Positions 58,308 through 64,000 of a DNA stretch of 64,000 nucleotides are shown one piece after another. Under the pieces are notes generated by a model, which had not been told where the DNA came from, ran no database searches, and was given only the letters and a program-made list of their open reading frames with translations. Every line of letters begins with the position of its first letter. Within the stretch, counting starts at the first letter, position 1. The translations under genes and the position numbers were made by a program. The stretch is from Deltaproteobacteria bacterium (lineage in GTDB: Bacteria; Myxococcota_A; Polyangia; Polyangiales; Ga0077539): assembly GCA_016218725.1 (NCBI GenBank), contig JACRDB010000085.1, positions 62,001-126,000 on the forward strand, given 5' to 3'.

Positions 58308-59792
58308 TCACGCCGCGGACGGGTACTTGGCGTGGTAGACCCCGACGTACTCGGAGTCGCGGCAGATGCACCGACCCGTGATGTCCTGGCCGCGCACCTC
58401 GTGGAAGGCGTCGGTCGGTGAGCCCAGCAGGTCCAACCGCGTGTAGTTCGTCGCCGTCGCGGCGCACGCGCCGGCGCGCTCGAGGACGAACCGCGCGGCG
58501 AGCAGGACGCCCGCCGCCGCGGACACGAACGCGAGCGGGGTGACGACATCGCCACTCCCCGGCGCGTTGATCGCCACCGCCCCGCAGACGGCGCGCTGGT
58601 GGAAGGACTGGATGTGCTGCCCGACCCAGCTCTCGAAGGCGCCCGGCGGCACGCCCCGGTGTTGCTCGACCCTCCGCACCAGCCACGCCTCCACGGGCCG
58701 GTTCGCGACGAGGTGCTCCTCGACGAGGCCGACGTCGAGCCCGAGGTCCGCGGCGAGGCGCTCCTCCGGCGACGCGGACCCCGGGCGCGGAAGGTAGAGG
58801 CAGTGGAGGCACGCGCGGCCGTCGGCGAAGCCGTGGCGGGAGACGGTCACGAGGCTGTCGCTGGTCGCGGCGTTGAGCGCGATCCGCGGGAGGCTCTTCG
58901 CGAGCGCGCGCCGCCCGGCCTCGCTGTCGATGGGGCAGAGCAGCAACTCGACGTGGTGGCCGTGCTGAGCGGCGAAGGCAGCGAAGTTGTCGTTGAACGG
59001 CGTGACGACGGCGCCGCGACTCGCGAGCGCCTGCTTCGCGACGTCAGGCTTCAAGGCACCGATATCGGAGCGGCGCATCAGCACGTAGCGGTTGAGGTTC
59101 AGGAGATCGATGTGGTCGCCGTCGATGACGTGGAGCCGCCCCGCGAGGCGCGGGACGTGGCCCAGCGCGTAGACGAAGGCGCAGCCCACCGCGCCGGCCC
59201 CCACCAGGTGCGTCTCGCCGAGGTCCACCTCGGTCGGCGGCGCCATCGTCGGCGCCATGCCCAGCAGGCCGACGCGAAACGGCGCGACCGGCCCGCGCGC
59301 GGCGCCCGCCGCGGCGGCGGCGTGGAGGAACACCTGGGACGCGCCGTGGCAGGCCGCCGCGAGGGCCGCGAGGAGCCCGGGGCGCGCCCCCGAGGGCGCG
59401 GCGTCGAGGGTCACGCTCCACCCGTCGAAGCCCACGAACGTCGTCCGCGACGCGCCGGTCCCCGGCGGCGCTCCGACGCCCAGGGCGATGTCCGTGCGCG
59501 CGGGCGCGCCGAGCGCGACGTTCCCCTCGCAGAGCTGCTGGAGAATCGGCACCGCCTCGTGGAGCGAGGTCAGGCCCCAGGGGTTCGGCCCCAGCGCCGC
59601 GTCGGGCGCCACGAGCTGCACGCGGCGAAACATTCGGACCACGAGGTTCGCGGCGAGCAGCCACGCCGCCACGGCGTCCGGGCGCTGCTCCTGGCCCGGC
59701 GGGAGCTCGACGGTCACGACGGGCGAAGCGAAGACCTCGGGCAGCACCCCTACGCGGGCGGCGAAGCGCTCGTTCTCGAGCCCGTACCTCAC
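58308..59792 (-). CDS. E1/ThiF-like activating enzyme of the ubiquitin-like operon
   Basis: A 494-residue protein. After a 190-residue N-terminal domain comes the E1/ThiF/MoeB adenylation fold: VGAGAVG (residues 197-203), VIDGDHIDLLNLNRY with Asp224 and Arg235, and a Lys in GALKPD. Cysteine pairs at 328/331 (CLHC) and 475/477 (CIC) probably bind zinc. Cys403 in QRAVCGAVAINAPG is a candidate thioester cysteine. It should adenylate the C-terminus of the Ubl (60735-61010) and pass it to the E2-like protein. The GTG start overlaps the JAB stop (GTGA). E1 function follows from fold and operon. Confidence 0.88.
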   Translation of the reverse strand: MRYGLENERFAARVGVLPEVFASPVVTVELPPGQEQRPDAVAAWLLAANLVVRMFRRVQLVAPDAALGPNPWGLTSLHEAVPILQQLCEGNVALGAPARTDIALGVGAPPGTGASRTTFVGFDGWSVTLDAAPSGARPGLLAALAAACHGASQVFLHAAAAAGAARGPVAPFRVGLLGMAPTMAPPTEVDLGETHLVGAGAVGCAFVYALGHVPRLAGRLHVIDGDHIDLLNLNRYVLMRRSDIGALKPDVAKQALASRGAVVTPFNDNFAAFAAQHGHHVELLLCPIDSEAGRRALAKSLPRIALNAATSDSLVTVSRHGFADGRACLHCLYLPRPGSASPEERLAADLGLDVGLVEEHLVANRPVEAWLVRRVEQHRGVPPGAFESWVGQHIQSFHQRAVCGAVAINAPGSGDVVTPLAFVSAAAGVLLAARFVLERAGACAATATNYTRLDLLGSPTDAFHEVRGQDITGRCICRDSEYVGVYHAKYPSAA

Positions 59793-60286
59793 GGCGTCAC
59801 CTCGAAGAGCGTCTCGACGGCGCCGCGCGGGAGCTCCTCCCAGACGCCCGCGCCCGCGTGGCGGTGCACCGAGGTCGCGCGCAGGTCGCCGTCCCAGTCG
59901 CGGGCGAAGTACGGCACGACGATCGAGAGCGCCCCGAGGTGCCGCGGGATCGCCAGCCGATCATCGGCCGCCGAGTGGAAGGCCTCCGCGGGGTGCGTGT
60001 GGACCTGGACCAGGATGAATTCGCCGCGGGCGGCGACGCGCTCGACGAGCCGCAGCCGTTCGTCAAGCGGCACGTCGAAGTGGAGCCGCCCGGCGCGCTG
60101 CTCGGGTACCACCAGCTCGGTCGCCTCGGCGACGACCTCCGAGACCACGTGGCCCTGCCAGAGAACCACCGCCTCGATCGCGTCGCGGCTCAGGTCGCGG
60201 AGCGTCTGCGCGGTGGCGCGAAGTAGCGCGCGGGGGACGCGGTAGCGAGCCAGGGTCGGCGGCACCGCGCGGAACCCGTCAGCCAT
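59789..60286 (-). CDS. JAB/JAMM metallopeptidase of the ubiquitin-like operon
   Basis: A 165-residue protein with a JAMM metal site: Glu38 in EAVVLWQG, then VHTHPAEAFHSAADD with His96, His98, Ser105 and Asp108. The His-to-Ser spacing is one residue shorter than in the archaeal and eukaryotic reference forms. In prokaryotic Ubl operons such enzymes mature the Ubl or remove it from targets; the Ubl here ends in GGGA, one residue after a GGG, which would suit processing. The start overlaps the E2 gene by 8 bases and the stop overlaps the E1 start, so the operon is tightly coupled. Confidence 0.88.
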   Translation of the reverse strand: MADGFRAVPPTLARYRVPRALLRATAQTLRDLSRDAIEAVVLWQGHVVSEVVAEATELVVPEQRAGRLHFDVPLDERLRLVERVAARGEFILVQVHTHPAEAFHSAADDRLAIPRHLGALSIVVPYFARDWDGDLRATSVHRHAGAGVWEELPRGAVETLFEVTP

Positions 60287-60731
60287 TGGTCACCTCGAAG
60301 CGCTGCTGGACCCGCTGCACGATGTAGAGCACCCCGTAGCTGTCGCGGCCGCGCAGCCCCTCCCAGGCGTCGTTCAGGTGGCTCGGGTGGGTGTGGTACT
60401 CCCGAATGCCGGGCAGGCACAGGAACGGGCGCCCCGTCGAGGGGTGCGGGTTGCCCGCCGACCACCCGCCCTGCGGCCAGCGCTCCCAGGGCAGCGCGGC
60501 GCCGGTCGCCGGGTCAAACAGGCCGAGCGACGGCGGGAGAGCATCCCACGCGGTGAAGTCGAAGTGGAAGCCGACCCGACGCCGCGACCCCGGGTGCGTG
60601 AGCACGAGGTGCATGTGCGGGTACCGGGCCTCGACGACCTCCCAGCCGTGCGCGGCGGCGAAGGCGCTCGCTTCGTCGGTGAGCGCCTTCGCGGCGCGTG
60701 CGAACTTGGCCTCGCTGACCTGGGGGTCCAC
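60279..60731 (-). CDS. E2-like (UBC-fold) protein of the ubiquitin-like operon
   Basis: A 150-residue protein with a GTG start 3 bases after the Ubl stop. An N-terminal helix is followed by strands with RYPHMHLVLTHPGSRRRVGFHF. The only cysteine, Cys105 in RPFLCLPGIREYHTHPSHLN, sits where bacterial E2-like proteins of Ubl operons carry their catalytic cysteine. It is followed by the His-rich EYHTH string and a helix (DAWEGL). I assign E2 on this layout and its place between Ubl and JAB genes; the sequence is too diverged from eukaryotic E2s for certainty. Confidence 0.75.
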   Translation of the reverse strand: MDPQVSEAKFARAAKALTDEASAFAAAHGWEVVEARYPHMHLVLTHPGSRRRVGFHFDFTAWDALPPSLGLFDPATGAALPWERWPQGGWSAGNPHPSTGRPFLCLPGIREYHTHPSHLNDAWEGLRGRDSYGVLYIVQRVQQRFEVTNG

Positions 60732-60734
60732 GGC

Positions 60735-61010
60735 TCAGGCCCCCCCGCCGCTCTCGCGCGGCGCGAGCTTGAGCTTCGCCCCGTCGGGCACGCCCGCCTG
60801 CGCGATGGTCAGCTTCGGGTCCAGCACCTGGTCGCCCAGGCGCAGCTCCCACACCTCGCCCGGCGCGGGCGTGATGTGCAGCTTCGTGAACGTCCGCTGG
60901 ACGACGTGATCGAGCGTCTGGTGGATGTTGAAGTCGTCCTCGAACGTGCCGGAGAGGGTCTGGACGATCAGGTGGATCCGCGGGTCCGGCTTCTGGTGGT
61001 CGTTCTGCAT
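60735..61010 (-). CDS. Ubiquitin-like beta-grasp protein
   Basis: A 91-residue protein with a strong ribosome binding site (AGGAGA) before the ATG at 61010. It has the beta-grasp order: IHLIVQTLSGTFEDDF (two strands), a helix TLDHVVQRTFTKLHI, then GEVWELRLGDQVLDPKLTIAQAG and GAKLKLAP. This resembles YukD-like bacterial ubiquitin relatives. The C-terminus ESGGGA ends in a Gly run plus one residue, as in ubiquitin precursors that are trimmed before activation. It is the first gene of the four-gene operon. The match to the fold is clear; conjugation to targets is inferred from the neighbours. Confidence 0.85.
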   Translation of the reverse strand: MQNDHQKPDPRIHLIVQTLSGTFEDDFNIHQTLDHVVQRTFTKLHITPAPGEVWELRLGDQVLDPKLTIAQAGVPDGAKLKLAPRESGGGA

Positions 61011-61141
61011 GGTGTTCTCCTACGACTCAGGCTCGGGCCCAACCCGTCAGCTCGTTGTCGCGAGACCCATTGTTGGGGCCGACGGGCGCCCTGTCTGTCC
61101 CGCCGTCGTGACGAGAGCCGTCCCCGCGGGCGCCCGGAATG

Positions 61142-63331
61142 TCACGGGCGGCGGACGCCCGGCGTAATGGGCTCCTGAAGGAGGAAGCACACGGCGACGT
61201 CGTAGCCGCCGCCCTGCTGGATCAGCGGGAACAGGTCCTCGGGGAGTTCAGCCGCCCGCTCCCCGAGCGCCTCTTGGATCCGCTCGCGGACCGCGCTCTT
61301 GGCCTTGCGCGCGTTGCTGTCATCGGGCCCCTTCGCCCGGCGGCTGATGCGCTCCTTCAGCGTCTTCGTGCCCACCGCAACGCTGTCGCGCTTCGCCCGC
61401 AGCACGGTCAGCACGAAGTTCCACTCGCGCTCCGGAAGCTCGATCGGTTGGCCGAGCGCCCAGAACTTCTCCCGGCCGACGTCGAGCACCAGCACGTGCT
61501 CCTGACGGGCGCGGAAGATCGCGGGCACCGAGGCCCCGAGCCGCAGCGCATCCACGATCGCCGGCAGCCACTCGCACCGCTGTACGTCGAGCAGGTTCCC
61601 CTGCGCGGTGGGGAGACCGGTCTCGACGTCGCGGCCCTCCGGCAGCAACAGCACCGGGCGCTCTCCCTCGCCGCAGCACTGCTGGATCAGGCCGTCGAGC
61701 TCTGCCGCTGCGAACGTCGCACCCGCGAGTAGCACGAAGCCCCGAACCGTCGCGGCGCCCAGGTCGATCGTTCCGAGGTCGAAGCAGCCGCGCATCAGCG
61801 TCTCCTCGCGATCGCCCCGGAACCCCAGTGCCTCTGCCATCATGCGGGCGAGGGCGCCGCGGTCGAGCGCGAGGCCGCCCGGCGCGACCGCCACGACCCG
61901 GGACGGGGTCCCCGGGTCGTCGCCCACGGCGACGATGTGCTCGCCGCCGTCGATGAGCTCCCGGCGCAGCGGCGCGGGCACGCCGCCGTCCGCGCCCGCC
62001 GCACCGACCAGCGCCCGCGGCACGAGCACCCTCCGCTGGATGAACTCCTCGTACCGCCGGGGGTGCGCCTGGCGCCATGTCGGTGCGGGATAGACGAAAT
62101 CGACGAGGCCCCAGACATCCTGCATCGGGCTCGGCTGGGCGGCGCGGAGCCGGATACCGACGCGCTCGAGGTAGCGGTTCACCCACTCGCGGTGCTCCGG
62201 CTGGTGGCAGTGGATGCGCCCGGGCACCCGCACCGAGACGGTCGCGCGCCCGTCCCGGCGGCCCGTGAAGTGGATGTGCAGCTTCGCCTCCACAAGCACG
62301 CCCTCCGTGATCGGAAGCCGCAGGTCGGTGATCTGGCCGAAGCAGTCGCGGCCGCTGAGACGCACGCGCGACCCGTCGGGCCGGTGCCAGAGGCACTCGA
62401 CCATGTCGACGCGGTCGATGATGCCGTCGTACTCCTCCTGCACGAAGGCCGTCGCGAGCAGGTCCTGCACCGGCTTCAGGGTGCAGACGCGGTGGTCGCT
62501 GAAGAACCCCGCGTCCTCGAACATGACCTCCCCGAAGACGCGCGGGTACTCGGCGAGGAGCGTGCTCGACCGCGTGGGTACGAGGAGCCGCCCCGTGGAG
62601 GGCTCGTAGCGGACCACGTCGCACTGCGCGGGCCGATATCGCAACGTCCGGCGCCTGCCCTTCTCCCACACGCGCGGCGTCTGGATGTGCCCCCCGCGAA
62701 CGATGCGGAACCACACGAAGTCGTCGTCGATGCGCGCCGACACCGTGAGGTCCGCGCCGTAGTGGAGGCGCTCGAAGAGCGGCACCAGCAGGCGCTGCAG
62801 TCGGCCCTCCGTCGTCGCCGCGAGCTCCCAGGGGCGGCACTCCCTCGCGGCGAATTCGCGCGGTGACGGCGGCGCCGCGCGCTCGAAGAGCGTCAGCCGG
62901 GCGAGCTGGATGGCCTGGGCGACCTTCGGTTCGCCCCGGCCGCGCAGCCAGACGTCTACGACGAAACCGCGGGGGCCGAGCTCGGTTGGCCACGCCCCGG
63001 TGTCGATGCCGAGGTCCGCCGCGTGCTCCAACAGGACATCGACGCCGTCGTCCACGCCGAGCTCGTGGAGGGCCTGCAGCAACAGCACGAAGCCGCCCGG
63101 CAACTGGCCCTCGTCGAGCTGGTTCCCGAGGGCGGCGTGGTCGAACCGCTCGCGGGACAGACCGGCGGGCCACCCGAGGGTGTCGAAAACCTCCCGCCAC
63201 TGGTCGAGCGGCACCTCCTCGATGGGAACGATGTCGCGCAACCCGGGAGGGAGGGCCTCGGGGGCCTCCCCCGCGTCGTCAGGAGTTACAGGGGCAGCCT
63301 CGGGCTGTAGCGCGCTTGGGAGCATGGCCAT
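61142..63331 (-). CDS. Large protein with a probable C-terminal winged helix, upstream of the ubiquitin-like operon
   Basis: A 729-residue protein from the ATG at 63331 (ATG 63325 is an alternative). Residues 1-560 contain several mixed domains I cannot name; recurring strings are FERLHYGADLTVSARIDDDFVWFRIVRGGHIQ and VFGEVMFEDAGFFSD. Residues 600-700 (LPEREWNFVLTVLRAKRDSVAVGTKTLKERISRR, then LFPLIQQGGGYDVAV) match the layout of OmpR-type winged-helix DNA-binding domains. It lies 131 bases before the Ubl gene on the same strand and may regulate the operon or be part of the system. Confidence 0.6.
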   Translation of the reverse strand: MAMLPSALQPEAAPVTPDDAGEAPEALPPGLRDIVPIEEVPLDQWREVFDTLGWPAGLSRERFDHAALGNQLDEGQLPGGFVLLLQALHELGVDDGVDVLLEHAADLGIDTGAWPTELGPRGFVVDVWLRGRGEPKVAQAIQLARLTLFERAAPPSPREFAARECRPWELAATTEGRLQRLLVPLFERLHYGADLTVSARIDDDFVWFRIVRGGHIQTPRVWEKGRRRTLRYRPAQCDVVRYEPSTGRLLVPTRSSTLLAEYPRVFGEVMFEDAGFFSDHRVCTLKPVQDLLATAFVQEEYDGIIDRVDMVECLWHRPDGSRVRLSGRDCFGQITDLRLPITEGVLVEAKLHIHFTGRRDGRATVSVRVPGRIHCHQPEHREWVNRYLERVGIRLRAAQPSPMQDVWGLVDFVYPAPTWRQAHPRRYEEFIQRRVLVPRALVGAAGADGGVPAPLRRELIDGGEHIVAVGDDPGTPSRVVAVAPGGLALDRGALARMMAEALGFRGDREETLMRGCFDLGTIDLGAATVRGFVLLAGATFAAAELDGLIQQCCGEGERPVLLLPEGRDVETGLPTAQGNLLDVQRCEWLPAIVDALRLGASVPAIFRARQEHVLVLDVGREKFWALGQPIELPEREWNFVLTVLRAKRDSVAVGTKTLKERISRRAKGPDDSNARKAKSAVRERIQEALGERAAELPEDLFPLIQQGGGYDVAVCFLLQEPITPGVRRP

Positions 63332-63399
63332 GCCCCGGAGAAGAACACCTGAACAGATGAATCGCAACTATTCGACAGGAACGCCCCGGGAGCCGGTGC

Positions 63400-64000
63400 C
63401 TACCGCGCCGCGACGGCGCCATCCCGAAGCCTGGGATGGCGCCGACTTGGATGCGAGGGCGGCGCACCGGGCAGCCCGTCGACCACGGGCGCCGGGGCGG
63501 CACGGCGAGACACGACCTCGGCGTCGAGCCCCTCGCGGTCCACCACGAGGCGAGTGCTCCGCCGAACCTCGTGCGGGGTCAGGGCGAGAGCGAACGGAAA
63601 CAGTACCGGGCTACCCAGCACTGCCGGGAGCGACGCCGCACCACCCGGCGTGCCTTCGAGCAACGCCTCGAGCAGCCACAGGCCGATCGCGGGGCCGACA
63701 TCGACCGGGGGGCTCCTCCGGTAGATCCCCCGGCGCGGGCCATTGGCCAGCAGGCCCCACGCGCGCATGGAGTTCACGGCGCGACCGACCGCACATCGCA
63801 CCGTCGAGCGGTCGCCCCAGCGCTCGACGATCCGGCGCTCGACCTGCGCGAGCCCCACGGTGCCCTGCACGCCGAAGAGCCGACCGATGACGTCGGCGAC
63901 GTCGCGAAGAAACGGGTACGACGCGACCGCCAAGCCCCAGTGCAACGCGACCCGCTGGCCGGGCGGCGCTTCGAGCCAGAGTTGTGTCGCGCGCTCGCGA
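63400..64000 (-). CDS. Unknown protein, N-terminus outside the window
   Basis: At least 199 residues; the frame stays open to the window edge (RERATQLWLEAPPGQRVALHW), so the true start is beyond it. The string VGLAQVERRIVERWGDRSTVRCAVGRAVNSMRAWGLL is helical and recalls winged-helix regions of BrxA-like proteins, a weak resemblance only. The C-terminal 30 residues are Pro/Arg/His-rich. It is in line with, and 68 bases before, the 63331 gene. Confidence 0.5.
   Translation of the reverse strand, partial: RERATQLWLEAPPGQRVALHWGLAVASYPFLRDVADVIGRLFGVQGTVGLAQVERRIVERWGDRSTVRCAVGRAVNSMRAWGLLANGPRRGIYRRSPPVDVGPAIGLWLLEALLEGTPGGAASLPAVLGSPVLFPFALALTPHEVRRSTRLVVDREGLDAEVVSRRAAPAPVVDGLPGAPPSHPSRRHPRLRDGAVAAR

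Overview
The window is very GC-rich, densely packed DNA with almost exclusively G or C in third codon positions. It reads as the chromosome of a myxobacterium (Myxococcota, probably Polyangia). Supporting signs are many secreted proteins or lipoproteins with Asp/Thr/Gly/Pro-rich linkers after the signal peptide, MopE-type Asp/Cys repeats, kelch and PQQ propellers, very long repeat proteins, and frequent GTGA/ATGA/TTGA stop-start overlaps. No rRNA, intact tRNA or CRISPR array was seen.

1-44 kb looks like ordinary chromosome. It holds an ABC-F translation factor (cut by the window edge), two metallophosphoesterases, a five-domain S1 protein, two related giant repeat proteins (5231-10033 and 14019-19061), a cyclophilin lipoprotein, a NUDIX hydrolase, a BamB/PQQ-like propeller, RNase R, a HEAT-methyltransferase fusion, a triple Tudor-like protein, a DUF4139 protein, a YHYH protein, kelch lipoproteins, a DUF423 protein, and a tandem DJ-1/PfpI protein. 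An ArsR/AHSA1 pair faces a frame-shifted SRPBCC gene, with two matching palindromic operators between them.

44-54 kb is a transition into accessory DNA. It holds a two-heme lipoprotein overlapping a convergent gene, an ATPase fused to a PD-(D/E)XK nuclease, an SGNH-hydrolase lipoprotein, and a coupled cassette of three unknown genes. A gene-poor stretch follows (about 51.9-53.3 kb) with a perfect 22-bp palindrome, a sequence like a tRNA 3' end and a remnant like IstB. A complete IS1595-family element (53394-54403) has inserted into a small gene; the 8-bp target duplication and the uninterrupted reading frame can both be reconstructed.

55-64 kb is a minus-strand accessory island. Its centre is a tight four-gene operon transcribed in the order ubiquitin-like protein, E2-like protein, JAB/JAMM peptidase, E1/ThiF-like protein (61010 down to 58308): a complete bacterial ubiquitin-like conjugation and deconjugation set. 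A 730-residue protein with a probable C-terminal winged helix precedes it, and an unrecognised gene cut by the window edge lies before that. Downstream are a small zinc-ribbon membrane protein, an unknown protein and a membrane-linked HExxH metalloprotease. I infer the island is a ubiquitin-like regulatory or defence locus; this is the most interesting system in the window.
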